From the NCBI RefSeq assembly GCF_016864195.1, contig NZ_CP045202.1:1953001-2017000 (forward strand): 64,000 bases of DNA, read 5' to 3'. The position numbers and the translations under genes are program-made. This DNA comes from Dechloromonas sp. TW-R-39-2. Its GTDB lineage: Bacteria; Pseudomonadota; Gammaproteobacteria; Burkholderiales; Rhodocyclaceae. Every line of letters starts with the position of its first letter. Position 1 is the first letter of the stretch. The notes under the pieces are model-generated. The model worked only from the letters and a program-made list of their open reading frames with translations. It did no database searches and was not told the DNA's origin. Shown here one piece after another: positions 42,897 to 51,469 of the stretch.

Positions 42897-43597
42897 TGAG
42901 CGGTGCGACGGTTGCCGAGTTCATCGCCTATTGGGAAGGCGAGGGGCAGGCTTACGTCCGGCGTGGCGATTACGCCTGGATGGCCGCGCTGGTGCCGGGG
43001 CAACGCGTTCTGGAAATTGGCTGCGGCATCGGTTTTGGCACACAGGCGCTGGTCGACCGCAAGCTGGATGTGCTGGCGATTGATTCTCTGCCGGAATGCC
43101 TGTCCGCGACCGAAGCCCGGCTGCAGGGCAGGGCGGCAACGCTGCTTCAGGCCGATTTGACCGCCCTGAGCGTGGAACAACGCGAACAGATCGAAAGCTT
43201 TGCCCCGGAAACGGTGGTTTGCTGGCTGATGGGCGCACCGGCCGATGTGACCGGTGCCAGCGCAAGCGATGCTGGACGGGCCGTGGCAGCCTATCGTGAA
43301 AAAATTCACCGCAGCGTTGCCGAACTGGCCGCGGCCTTGCCGAGCGTGCTGGCGCTGCATCTAGTTGATCGCACCGCAATTGCCTGGCAGGCCAAGGACA
43401 TCGGACGCGATACACTGGTCAGCTACCATGGCAGCAAAACCCTGCTCGACCTGCCATTGGCCGGTACGCGCAACAACGCGCTCTATCGCAAGCTGGGCGA
43501 TAAAGTGACCGATCTGGCACCACAGAGACATCTGCACCCTTCATTCAAGAATGTGGTGCCCGTGCTGGCTTCATTGCTGGCTGAAAGGAAGAAATAA
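42896..43597 (+). CDS. Class I SAM-dependent methyltransferase, substrate unknown
   Basis: A 233-residue protein with motif I VLEIGCGIGFGTQAL, motif post-I VLAIDSLPECL and motif II VVCWLMGAP. It has no recognised substrate domain. It lies between hpt (1-nt overlap) and the methylthio-nucleoside phosphorylase (1-nt gap), so its job may relate to methionine/SAM-derived metabolites. The methyltransferase family is clear; the exact role is not. Confidence 0.8.
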   Translation: MSGATVAEFIAYWEGEGQAYVRRGDYAWMAALVPGQRVLEIGCGIGFGTQALVDRKLDVLAIDSLPECLSATEARLQGRAATLLQADLTALSVEQREQIESFAPETVVCWLMGAPADVTGASASDAGRAVAAYREKIHRSVAELAAALPSVLALHLVDRTAIAWQAKDIGRDTLVSYHGSKTLLDLPLAGTRNNALYRKLGDKVTDLAPQRHLHPSFKNVVPVLASLLAERKK

Positions 43598-43598
43598 C

Positions 43599-44369
43599 AT
43601 GCTGGCAATTATCGGCGGTAGCGGTCTGACGACCCTTTCCAATCTCGACGTTTCGCATCGCGAAGTCGTCCGCACGCCTTATGGCGAACCCTCCGGGGCT
43701 GTCGTTTTCGGCGAAATCTGCGGCAAGCCGGCGATGTTCCTGCCGCGCCACGGCTATGGTCACACCATTCCGCCGCACATGGTCAATTACCGCGCCAACC
43801 TGTGGGCGCTGCATCACCATAAGGCCACCGGCGTCATTTCCGTCGCTTCGGTCGGCGGTATACGCGGTGATCTGGAGCCGGGCGATATCGTTCTGCCGCA
43901 CCAGATCATCGACTACACCTGGGGTCGCAAATCGACCTACTTTGATGGTGTCGGTACGCCGGTGACCCACATCGACTTTACCGAGCCTTACGACCGCGAA
44001 CTTTGTCGTCGTATCCGCGAAGCTGGCGAGCAACTGGGGGTTGAAATGAAAGTCGGCGGTGTCTATGCCGCCACCCAGGGGCCACGCCTTGAAACCGCGG
44101 CCGAGATCAACCGTCTGGAGCGCGACGGGGCTGATCTGGTCGGCATGACCGGTATGCCGGAAGCGGCGCTGGCCCGCGAACTCGGCCTGCCTTACGCGGC
44201 GATCAACGTCATCGCCAATCACGCTGCCGGTCGCGGCAGCAGTGCCAACGGCATCCATTTCGAAAGCCTCGAAGTCGTCCTGCAGGAAGCCATGGGCCGC
44301 GTCCGTTCAGTGATCGAACGTCTGGTCGGTTGCCAGGATAACTGCACGCCGTTGGGCTTGTCGGTTTAA
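43599..44369 (+). CDS. mtnP: S-methyl-5'-thioinosine/thioadenosine phosphorylase
   Basis: Splits methylthio-nucleoside with phosphate, giving methylthioribose-1-phosphate plus a purine base. 256 residues from ATG 43599 (MLAIIGGSGL), with the phosphate-binding GGSG and GMTGMPEAALAREL motifs. At the base-recognition site, human MTAP has Asp220 and Asp222; the aligned residues here are Asn207 and Ala209 (IANHAAGRG). Asn replaces Asp in 6-oxopurine-specific enzymes, so the preferred substrate is probably methylthioinosine, giving hypoxanthine for the nearby Hpt. That would require a methylthioadenosine deaminase elsewhere. Symbol mtnP is used by family; MTIP is equally apt. Confidence 0.88.
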   Translation: MLAIIGGSGLTTLSNLDVSHREVVRTPYGEPSGAVVFGEICGKPAMFLPRHGYGHTIPPHMVNYRANLWALHHHKATGVISVASVGGIRGDLEPGDIVLPHQIIDYTWGRKSTYFDGVGTPVTHIDFTEPYDRELCRRIREAGEQLGVEMKVGGVYAATQGPRLETAAEINRLERDGADLVGMTGMPEAALARELGLPYAAINVIANHAAGRGSSANGIHFESLEVVLQEAMGRVRSVIERLVGCQDNCTPLGLSV

Positions 44370-44401
44370 GACGATCTACGTCTTGATGTAGTCGAAAACA
44401 C

Positions 44402-44437
44402 AGCGAGTCTCTCAAAGCACCGAGAGACTCGCTTTTA
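44402..44437 (+). terminator. Terminator after the phosphorylase gene
   Basis: An 11-bp perfect stem (AGCGAGTCTCT/AGAGACTCGCT) followed by a T run. It ends the salvage operon. After it the DNA becomes AT-rich up to 44600 and no gene is seen there. Confidence 0.92.
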
Positions 44438-44600
44438 TATGGTCTTGATTTGCAATTTTTATTTGATGCAGTTGGTGTTTCTTGTGTTTTTGCTTGCTTG
44501 ATCTGATTTTTGTGTCAAATGCATTATTTATTCGGTATTAAAAATGAATATTGATTATTGACCAGGTGCGGGCTGCTTGCCATCATCGTCCCTCGATTTA

Positions 44601-45695
44601 ATGATGAGGCGGGATTCGGTGGCATCTCAGGCAGTAATGGCGCATCAGGACATACTTTGGCTGCTCGGTAGCCTGTGTAGCCTCTATCGCATTCCCTTCG
44701 ACCCCAAACTGGTCGAGCAGGACTGTCCACCACCGCACAATCTCGCCACCTTCCACGAAGCCGCTCGCGCTATCGGTTTCAAGACCGGTCAAAGCACCCA
44801 CCCTGCCGATTGGCAAAAGCTACCGCTCCCTGCCATCGCCTTCCTGCGAGCCGTGCCAGAAACGCCTTCCAAGGATGCCGTCCTGACCATTCCGGTTCTG
44901 ATCCTTAAAGTGGATGCCACGAAGCAAGCCCCCTTGGGGGGCGGTCGCACCATCGCCTTCATCAGCTTTCTGGTTGCCCCGGTCTTCCGTGACAATCTCA
45001 ATCATCAGCTCATGCTCGGCGCGAGAAACCAGTCTTTCCTGACCGAATACGTCTCAGGAATGGCCACCGTGAAATCCCTGCAGATGGAAGCCGACATCGA
45101 CAAGAAGTATGGTGACTTCCTCGCCCAATATCTCGCCGCAAGTTTCTGCACCAAACAAGTCGGCAATACCTACAACGTCATCAGCAATGGTCTGGAACAG
45201 GTGATGACCCTGGCCATCCTGATTGTCGGGGCCCTGCTGGTCATGCAGAACGATGGCTTCACCGTCGGCATGCTGGTCGCTTTCCAGATGTTCGCCGGAC
45301 ATGTCTCTGACCCCTTTGGGTTGCATGCCAGCTTCGAGAACGTCATCCAGGCCTGCAAGGCAGCGGAAATCCACCAAGTCATCGAAACCCTTAAGGACGG
45401 CTACCAGACGGAAATCGGCGAACGTGGGACTGGGCTATCGGGTGGGCAGCGACAGAGAATTGCCATTGCACGAGCGCTACTCAAGCGGCCGAAGATTCTG
45501 GTTTTCGACGAGGCAGTTTCTAACCTCGACCAACAGACGGCGGAGCATTTTGCACGAACCATCAACAAGCTCAAGGGGAAGGTGACGATGCTGTTTATTA
45601 CGCATCAGATTCCGCGAGGGTTGCAGGTGGATGAGGTGATTGAGCTTGGAACGAATACGACCCGGCAGATGAAAGTCGTGGAGGAGGAAAAGTGA
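44601..45695 (+). pseudogene. Internally deleted type I secretion ABC transporter (HlyB/LapB type)
   Basis: The frame stays open but three blocks of a roughly 700-residue toxin exporter are joined. Block 1: C39-like N-terminal domain (VMAHQDILWLLGSLCSLYRIPFDP...LKVDATK). Block 2: part of the transmembrane domain (APVFRDNLNHQL...MLVAFQMFAGHVSDP). Block 3: the end of the ATPase domain (GLSGGQRQRIAIARALLKRPKILVFDEAVSNLD, ITHQIPRGL). Walker A and the first half of the nucleotide-binding domain are missing, as is the start of the membrane domain. It cannot work as a normal exporter. A 15-bp palindrome marks the first junction at 44928-44942. Confidence 0.85.
44928..44942. repeat. 15-bp palindrome at the first deletion junction
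   Basis: GCCCCCTTGGGGGGC lies exactly where the C39-like domain of the transporter fossil gives way to its membrane domain. The sequence is a hairpin-forming palindrome and reads in frame as APLGGG-type codons. Confidence 0.6.
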
Positions 45696-45828
45696 GGATG
45701 GGAAATATCAGTCAAGGTAGGAAATCGGAGTTTCCGCGGTCAACCGGAAAAAATACCCCAAAACGACAATCGGCTTCCCTGCGGGAAGTAAGTGACATCG
45801 CGAATGCCCAAAACGAAAGGCAAGCCGC

Positions 45829-46680
45829 ATGAAACCCACCTTCAAAACCCGCCTCGCCGCCCTCCTGCTCGCCGGCCTGTGGGCGACAGTGGCCTGGAGC
45901 TACAACCCGCTCAACCGCGAGGAATACCTCGCCAGGATCAAGCAGGCCGAAGCGCTCCACAAGGGGAAGTGCGAAAATGTCGCCGGCATCAAGATCTACA
46001 AAACCGTGCCGGACGTGGAGGGCGTGCTGCTGATGAAGATCCGCCCGGAGCGGACCGACCGGGAGCTGGCCGATCCCAACTGGCCGGGGGCGGCGTTTGG
46101 GCGGGAGGGTTATGGTGATTCGTATATCCGCTCCTTCCTTGGAGATGAGCATCCCGCTCAAGGGCCTATTGATGCTGAGCATAGAGGTTACATCAACGTT
46201 GGGCATAATCCTGGCAGCCTCCCCGGCTACCGCTGGGTCGAAGTCCCCGACCCCAAGGACGGCCAGCGCTATCGGTACACCGGCTCAGACAAGGTCACCG
46301 GCAAGAAAGACCCGACGGCCTACAACGTGCAGTTGGAGTTGAGGAAGAATCCCAACTACGACATGAACGTCTATCAGTGGTCGCTCGACAAAACCCCCAG
46401 CCCCAGTAAAACCCCGCCGCGCTACGCCGTCACCTTCGAAGACCACGTCGTCCCCGAAGAGCGCGCCCTGTGGGTGGCGAGCAGCACGGTCAAGGTGCTC
46501 GACCTCAAGACCAACGAGGTGCTGGGTGAAATGACCCGCTATGCGATGAGCTACATCCACGCCCCACGGAATTCCATGCCGTGGCTGAATCACTCCGTTT
46601 GCCCAACGATGAATGGACCCGATGGTGCAAGAACCCGCCATTTCGTAGACCAAATTCTGATTCCGAAGAGGGAGAAATAA
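45829..46680 (+). CDS. Exported protein of unknown function
   Basis: A 283-residue protein with a signal peptide (MKPTFKTRLAALLLAGLWATVAWS, cleaved before YNPLNREEY). The mature part has no cysteine pair motif I can assign but contains a repeated style of blocks: GVLLMKIRPERTD, GYRWVEVPDPKDGQRYRYTGS, ALWVASSTVKVLDLKTNEVLGEMTRYAM. I have seen similar proteins in other Proteobacteria, uncharacterised, often near lipases or secreted toxins. The stop lies 2 nt before the truncated RTX/lipase-like start, so it was probably cotranscribed with it. It may be a periplasmic partner or immunity factor; this is speculation. Confidence 0.7.
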   Translation: MKPTFKTRLAALLLAGLWATVAWSYNPLNREEYLARIKQAEALHKGKCENVAGIKIYKTVPDVEGVLLMKIRPERTDRELADPNWPGAAFGREGYGDSYIRSFLGDEHPAQGPIDAEHRGYINVGHNPGSLPGYRWVEVPDPKDGQRYRYTGSDKVTGKKDPTAYNVQLELRKNPNYDMNVYQWSLDKTPSPSKTPPRYAVTFEDHVVPEERALWVASSTVKVLDLKTNEVLGEMTRYAMSYIHAPRNSMPWLNHSVCPTMNGPDGARTRHFVDQILIPKREK

Positions 46681-46682
46681 TC

Positions 46683-46787
46683 ATGGCTGCACCAACCGTT
46701 GCTGAAATGCTCAAATACGCCAACCTGCAAATGGCTGCAGCAAAACCAAAGGGGTCAGAGACATTTTGCTTTCTGAACTACATTTAA
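46683..46787 (+). pseudogene. 5' fragment of an RTX/lipase-type exoprotein gene
   Basis: A ribosome-binding site (AGGGAG) and the N-terminus MAAPTVAEMLKYANLQMAA match, from memory, the start of large RTX-type exoproteins with lipase-like domains in Dechloromonas and relatives. The frame then runs into the 35-bp repeat (AKPKGSETFCF...) and stops at 46787 after 34 residues. The original gene must have been cut or replaced here. Confidence in the family match is moderate. Confidence 0.55.
46742..46776 (+). repeat. 35-bp direct repeat, copy 1
   Basis: A 35-bp sequence beginning AAAACCAAAGGGG and ending TTTCTGA occurs again, identical, at 47274-47308. It contains a 5-bp stem TCAGA/TCTGA (46755-46759 with 46772-46776). 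Twenty-one bases downstream is the ATG of the AT-rich membrane gene. Confidence 0.9.
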
Positions 46788-46797
46788 ACCATAAACC

Positions 46798-47262
46798 ATG
46801 CACACAAGAAACAAATTGGCAGCCAAATATTTTTTAGGTTGTTTAATACAAAAACTTCAGCCCATTGAGTTTGTAAGTGTTTTTTTGCCACTGCTTCTCA
46901 TGATTGGTGATATTTTTATTGGTCACTTAACGAGCGTTTATTTTATAAATTATAGGTTTTTGGGGTCGTATATATCCATATATGGCTGCCTATTTTTGAT
47001 ATTTGCATTCGCGCTCTTGCTTTCCTTAATAAAGGATCGTGCGCTTGGCAAGGACAATAGTCTTAGTGTGTACGGACTCAACTTACCCAGAAATACCACA
47101 ACGCTTATTCAAGAAAGTTATTCGATTAAGTCGGCAAAAAATGAGAGCGTGCAAGCAATTGTTGTTTTTGTTTTCTGTGAATTAATCGCGATGTTCCTAT
47201 ATGGAACTCTGCTTGCGATTTTTATTTTTAAACTATACCTCTGGAGGTTCACAAATGCCTGA
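46798..47262 (+). CDS. AT-rich small membrane protein, function unknown
   Basis: A 154-residue protein with four likely transmembrane segments (about 20-42, 50-76, 112-140 and the C-terminus), no recognised domain, and codon use clearly richer in A and T than its neighbours. It starts 22 bp after the first copy of the 35-bp repeat with a poor ribosome-binding site. The composition suggests recent transfer. The 3' end overlaps a short ORF that begins with a good ribosome-binding site at 47243-47246. Confidence 0.55.
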   Translation: MHTRNKLAAKYFLGCLIQKLQPIEFVSVFLPLLLMIGDIFIGHLTSVYFINYRFLGSYISIYGCLFLIFAFALLLSLIKDRALGKDNSLSVYGLNLPRNTTTLIQESYSIKSAKNESVQAIVVFVFCELIAMFLYGTLLAIFIFKLYLWRFTNA

Positions 47263-47308
47263 TGCACAAGCCAAAAACCAAAGGGGTCAGAGACATTTTG
47301 CTTTCTGA
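47255..47308 (+). pseudogene. 17-residue ORF truncated by the repeat
   Basis: A good ribosome-binding site (GGAGG) precedes ATG 47255. The frame reads MPDAQAK and then the 35-bp repeat, ending at TGA 47306-47308. It looks like the first seven codons of another gene cut off by the repeat, in parallel with the fragment at 46683. Confidence 0.4.
47274..47308 (+). repeat. 35-bp direct repeat, copy 2
   Basis: Identical to 46742-46776, placed 15 bp before the transposase ATG at 47324. Copies are 532 bp apart. Confidence 0.9.
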
Positions 47309-47323
47309 GCTAAGCCACTAACC

Positions 47324-47887
47324 ATGTCTCGTCGTCCTCGTGTTCTTCTCGCTAATTACCCGCTGCACATCGTTCAGCGCGGCATCAACCGCGAGCCGTG
47401 CTTTTTCACTGATGAAGATTACTACTGTTATCTCCATTGGCTGGAAGAGTCGGCTCGCGCTTGTGGCTGCGCCATTCATGCCTATGTGCTGATGAGCAAC
47501 CACGTTCATCTGCTGCTCACCCCGCAAGAAGACGGTGCGCCATCGCGACTAATGCAATCGCTGGGAAGGCGCTACGTGCAATACACCAACCGTTTCTATC
47601 GGCGCACCGGCAGCCTGTGGGAAGAGCGCTACAAATCGAGCGTTGTGCAAGCCGAAAGCTATCTGCTGGCTTGCCAGCGTTACATCGAACTCAATCCGGT
47701 ACGGGCAGGCATGGTGGCTGATCCTGGGCAGTACCGCTGGTCAAGCTATCGGGCTAATGGGTTGGGAGAGATCGACGTTCGTCTGAGCCCGACGGTGATG
47801 GAGTATTTGTTGTTTCCGGTACGCAAGGCTTGGCATGAGGCGGGTCGGGAGCGGTGGTGCGCTATTGAGTGGAAACGGCTTAGTTGA
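47324..47887 (+). CDS. REP-associated tyrosine transposase (RAYT, Y1_Tnp family)
   Basis: A single-strand HUH transposase of the IS200-like group that acts on REP-type hairpins. 187 residues: NYPLHIVQRGINREPCFF at the start, HUH motif NHVHLLLTP, and the catalytic Tyr region LACQRYIELNPVRAGMV, YRWSSY. Compared with family members the last 40 residues are short and divergent, so the C-terminus may be decayed. The HUH motif and Tyr are intact, so activity is possible. Confidence 0.88.
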   Translation: MSRRPRVLLANYPLHIVQRGINREPCFFTDEDYYCYLHWLEESARACGCAIHAYVLMSNHVHLLLTPQEDGAPSRLMQSLGRRYVQYTNRFYRRTGSLWEERYKSSVVQAESYLLACQRYIELNPVRAGMVADPGQYRWSSYRANGLGEIDVRLSPTVMEYLLFPVRKAWHEAGRERWCAIEWKRLS

Positions 47888-47929
47888 AGCGTGATCACGA
47901 TGCAGAGGGGCGTGGCAATCGATGGTATA

Positions 47930-47959
47930 GAGCGCGGAAACAGAATTGCTTCCGCGCTC
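47930..47959. repeat. Inverted repeat after the transposase gene
   Basis: GAGCGCGGAA (47930-47939) and TTCCGCGCTC (47950-47959) form a 10-bp stem with a 10-nt loop and no T run. It may be a REP-like hairpin used by the transposase or a weak end-of-gene hairpin for glnD on the other strand. Confidence 0.5.
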
Positions 47960-47992
47960 GCCATGAAAATTTCTGATTCAGTCCGCGTTTGA

Positions 47993-50551
47993 CTAAACCT
48001 TCAGCTGTTCCATCAGTTCGGTTTCGAGCCGGATGCGGCTGGCGCTTTCCTGCAGGTCGCCGCCGCTAATCAGGAAAACGTCTTCGGCGCGTTCGCCGAG
48101 CGTGATGATTTTGGCGGTGTGCAGATTTGCACCGTGCGCGGCGAGGGCGTTGGCCACGGTGTAGAGCAGGCCGGGGCGGTCGGCAGCCATCAGCGAGAGG
48201 ATGAAGTGCGATCCTTTTTCATCGCTGCGGATGACGGCTTCCGGTTTGATCGGGAAGTGCTTGACCTGGCGCGACAAGCGGCCGCTTGATGGGGCTTCGG
48301 GCGGCGTCTGGTGAATCAGGCGCTGCTCCAGTTCGTGCTCGATATAGGCCAGCATTTCGCGGTTGTTGTCGCGTTTTTCAATGTCGAGCAGGACGAAGCT
48401 GTCGAGCGCGTAGCCGTGTGCCGTGGTGTGAATCTTGGCATCGACGATACTGTAGCCGGCCCGGGCGAAGAAACCGACGACGCGGGCAAAGAGGTCAGGC
48501 TGATCCTGCGTGTACACCATGACCTGCAAGCCTTCGCCTTCCTGGTGCAGGCGGGCGCGGACGACGGGCTGGTTGTTGAATATCCGGTAGTGCAGGGCGC
48601 GGGTGTGCCAGGCAATTTCTTCAGCCGAATGGCGCAGGAAATAAACCGTGTCGAGTTGCTTCCACAGGCGCTCATGCACGGTTGCCGAGAGGGCAAAGTA
48701 GCGCAGCAGGCGCATCGCTTCGGCCTGGCGTTCGGCGATGATGCCTTGCGGTGCCGGTGCTTCGCCCTGGCTGAGGTGATGCAGCGTTTGATAGTAGAGA
48801 TCGGCGAGCAGTTTGCCTTTCCACTGGTTCCAGACTTTCGGGCTGGTGCCGCGAATGTCGGCGTGAGTCAGCAGATAGAGTGCGGCCAGGTGACGGGCAT
48901 CGCCGACCAGGCGGCAAAAATTGGCAATGACGTCCGGGTCGGAGAGGTCTTCTTTTTGGGCAACTTGCGACATCGTCAGATGGCTGCGAACCAGCCAGAC
49001 AACCAGTTCGGTATCTTCGTCGTCGAGGCCGTGCGATTTGCAGAATTCTTCGGCGTCGACCGTGCCAAGCACCGAGTGGTCACCGCCGCGGCCCTTGGCG
49101 ATGTCGTGGAAGAGGGCGGCGATGTAGAGCAACCAGGGACGGTCGAGTTCGCTCATGACGCGCGAACAGAGTGGATATTCGTGGGCGAATTCGCTCATCG
49201 TGAAGCGGCGGATGTTGCGCAGGACTTGCAGGATGTGCTGATCGACGGTGTAGACGTGGAACAGGTCGTGCTGCATCTGGCCGACAATGCGGCCAAAGTT
49301 CGGCAGATAGGCGCCGAGGATGTCGAGCTGGTTCATCCGGCGGAATTCGTGCACGACGCCGCGTTCGCTCTGGAACAGCTTGAGGAAGGCCGAGCGGTTG
49401 ATCGGGTCGGCCCGGAACTCCGGGGTGATTAGCTCGCGGGCACGCCACAGGGCGCGCAATGTGCGGGCGGTCATGCCGTGCAGTTCGGTGTTTTCCTGCA
49501 TGACCAGGAAACAATCGAGAATCGATTCCGGCTGGCGGGCAAACAGGGTTTCGTCACGGATATCGAGCAGGTTGCCGATGGTCTGGAAATCATCGTCCAG
49601 GCCTTGCGGCATCTGCTCGTTTTCCGGCGCGAGAGCGGCACCGATGTTCTGCAGCAGGATGGTGTTGAGCAGCGTGACCGCCTTGGCATTGCGGTAGTAG
49701 CCCTGCATCAGCTGTTCCGAGGCTCGCCGCGCTTCATTGGAGGCCAGGCCGAACTGGGTGGCCAGCGTATTTTGGTAGTCGAAGAGCAGGCGATCTTCGC
49801 GCCGGCCGACGGTGAAATGCAGGTGAATGCGCAGGTGGCGGAGATATTCCTCGCACTGCTCGGCGTGTGCCATTTCTTCGACGGTCAGGAAGCCGTATTT
49901 TTCCAGGTCAGCCCAAGTGGTGCCGTAACCGGCGGCTTGAGCAACCCAGAAAATGACCTGCAGGTCGCGTTGACCGCCAGGCGACTCCTTGCAGTTGGGT
50001 TCGAGGCTGTAGGGGGTTTCGTTGAAGCGCAGGTAGCGCTCCTGCTGCTCAAGACGCTTGGCTTCGAAGAACACCAGCGGATCGAGATTGCCGCGCAGGC
50101 GCTTTTGAAAGGTCGAGAACAGCTTTTCGTTGCCGGTCAGCAAGCGTGCTTCAAGAAGCGCGGTCTGGACGGTGATGTCGTTGCCTGCTTCGTCCAGGCA
50201 CTCCTGGATGGTCCGGACGCTGTGGCCGATTTCCAGGCCGATGTCCCAGAAATAGCCAATCAGGCGTTCGAGTTTTTCCTGGAGTTGGGCATTGGGTTCC
50301 TGCGGCAACAGGATCAGCAAGTCGATGTCGGAGGCCGGGTAAAGCTCTCCGCGGCCATAGCCGCCAACGGCAGCCAGTGTCAGCGTAGCCGGAAAATCCT
50401 GCGCCTGCCACAGCCGGGTCAGTACGCTATCGACCTGGTTGCTGCGAGCATGCAGCAAGGCGAGCGCGTCGCCGTCCCTGGCATAGTTTTCCTGCAGGGT
50501 TTTGCGAAAGGCTTTGACTTCTTCGCGCAGGGCGCCGACATCGATGCTCAT
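47993..50551 (-). CDS. glnD: [Protein-PII] uridylyltransferase / uridylyl-removing enzyme
   Basis: Nitrogen sensor that adds or removes UMP from PII according to glutamine level. 852 residues: nucleotidyltransferase domain with [19 protein letters not shown] near the start, a central helical region, an HD domain ([15 protein letters not shown]) for removal, and two C-terminal ACT domains (around 675-745 and 785-850, [50 protein letters not shown]). Its ATG overlaps the map stop by 1 nt (TAATG), so it is expressed with map. Confidence 0.96.
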   Translation of the reverse strand: MSIDVGALREEVKAFRKTLQENYARDGDALALLHARSNQVDSVLTRLWQAQDFPATLTLAAVGGYGRGELYPASDIDLLILLPQEPNAQLQEKLERLIGYFWDIGLEIGHSVRTIQECLDEAGNDITVQTALLEARLLTGNEKLFSTFQKRLRGNLDPLVFFEAKRLEQQERYLRFNETPYSLEPNCKESPGGQRDLQVIFWVAQAAGYGTTWADLEKYGFLTVEEMAHAEQCEEYLRHLRIHLHFTVGRREDRLLFDYQNTLATQFGLASNEARRASEQLMQGYYRNAKAVTLLNTILLQNIGAALAPENEQMPQGLDDDFQTIGNLLDIRDETLFARQPESILDCFLVMQENTELHGMTARTLRALWRARELITPEFRADPINRSAFLKLFQSERGVVHEFRRMNQLDILGAYLPNFGRIVGQMQHDLFHVYTVDQHILQVLRNIRRFTMSEFAHEYPLCSRVMSELDRPWLLYIAALFHDIAKGRGGDHSVLGTVDAEEFCKSHGLDDEDTELVVWLVRSHLTMSQVAQKEDLSDPDVIANFCRLVGDARHLAALYLLTHADIRGTSPKVWNQWKGKLLADLYYQTLHHLSQGEAPAPQGIIAERQAEAMRLLRYFALSATVHERLWKQLDTVYFLRHSAEEIAWHTRALHYRIFNNQPVVRARLHQEGEGLQVMVYTQDQPDLFARVVGFFARAGYSIVDAKIHTTAHGYALDSFVLLDIEKRDNNREMLAYIEHELEQRLIHQTPPEAPSSGRLSRQVKHFPIKPEAVIRSDEKGSHFILSLMAADRPGLLYTVANALAAHGANLHTAKIITLGERAEDVFLISGGDLQESASRIRLETELMEQLKV

Positions 50552-51351
50552 TAGCCGATCCAGTCCGGTTTCGGGCGGCAGCCAGCCGACAGTGTCATGA
50601 TTTCATAGCCGGTGGGTGTGACCAGCAGGGTGTGTTCCCATTGCGCGGACAGGCTGCGGTCTTTGGTGACAATGGTCCAGCCGTCATTCATCTCGCGGAT
50701 GGCCGCCTTGCCGGCGTTGATCATCGGCTCGATGGTGAACATCATCCCGGCCTCAAGACGCGGACCGGTGCCGGCCTTGCCGTAATGCACGACTTGCGGG
50801 TCTTCGTGGAAGTTGGCCCCGATGCCGTGACCGCAGAATTCGCGAACGACTGAGTAGCCGTTCTTCTCGGCGTGCTTCTGGATGACTGCGCCAATATCGC
50901 CCAGGAAGGCGCCGGGCCGGACAACCGAAATTCCCAGCCACAGGCATTCGAAGGTGATTTCACAAAGCCGCTTGGCCTGGATCGAGCCTTCACCGACGAT
51001 GAACATCCGGCTGGTGTCGCCGTGGTAACCGTTCTTGATCGTCGTGATGTCGAGATTGACGATGTCGCCGTTCTTGAGCACGCGGTCGCTCGGCACACCG
51101 TGGCAAACTTGCTGGTTGATCGAGGTGCAGATCGACTTGGGATAAGGGTCGTAGCCTGACGGTGCGTAGTTGAGTGGTGCGGGAATGCAATCCTGCACAT
51201 TGACCATGTAGTCGTGGCAGAGGCGGTCGAGTTCTTCGGTGGTGACGCCGACCTTGACGAAAGGCTCGATGTAATCGAGAACTTCGGAGGCGAGGCGCCC
51301 GGCGACGCGCATTTTTTCGATTTCTTCAGGCGTCTTGATGCTGATGCTCAT
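50551..51351 (-). CDS. map: Methionine aminopeptidase, type I
   Basis: Removes N-terminal Met from new proteins. 266 residues from ATG 51351 ([15 protein letters not shown]); longer upstream frames are not family-like. Metal ligands: [20 protein letters not shown] (two Asp), [17 protein letters not shown] (His), MFTIEPMIN (Glu) and WEHTLLVT (Glu). It is the classical neighbour upstream and divergent from rpsB; here an extra gene (rfbD) lies between. Confidence 0.96.
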   Translation of the reverse strand: MSISIKTPEEIEKMRVAGRLASEVLDYIEPFVKVGVTTEELDRLCHDYMVNVQDCIPAPLNYAPSGYDPYPKSICTSINQQVCHGVPSDRVLKNGDIVNLDITTIKNGYHGDTSRMFIVGEGSIQAKRLCEITFECLWLGISVVRPGAFLGDIGAVIQKHAEKNGYSVVREFCGHGIGANFHEDPQVVHYGKAGTGPRLEAGMMFTIEPMINAGKAAIREMNDGWTIVTKDRSLSAQWEHTLLVTPTGYEIMTLSAGCRPKPDWIG

Positions 51352-51469
51352 GGCTGTTCTATCAAACGTTTGGGGAAGTCCCAAGGATAAAGGATGCCTC
51401 CTGTTTCTCAAAGCAAGGGGCGCCTTGTAATGGCATACTTCCGGCCTTTCAAGAACGCAGGTGGTGACG

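Larger units (their letters stand above)
46742..47887 (+). mobile_element. RAYT-associated insertion with duplicated leader and cargo gene
   Basis: Two identical 35-bp repeats bracket a 498-bp AT-rich segment, and a REP-associated tyrosine transposase gene follows the second. Both genes start 15-22 bp after a repeat copy, with similar ACCATG start contexts. This is the arrangement expected of a RAYT/REP unit that picked up cargo or was duplicated. The outer boundary on the right is not certain; an inverted repeat lies at 47930-47959. Confidence 0.45.

Noticed and set aside
44441..44600. Possible small gene or phage attachment site in the AT-rich gap after mtnP
   Set aside because: No ribosome-binding site, no repeat pair and no tRNA were seen. 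It is AT-rich but without structure beyond the terminator.
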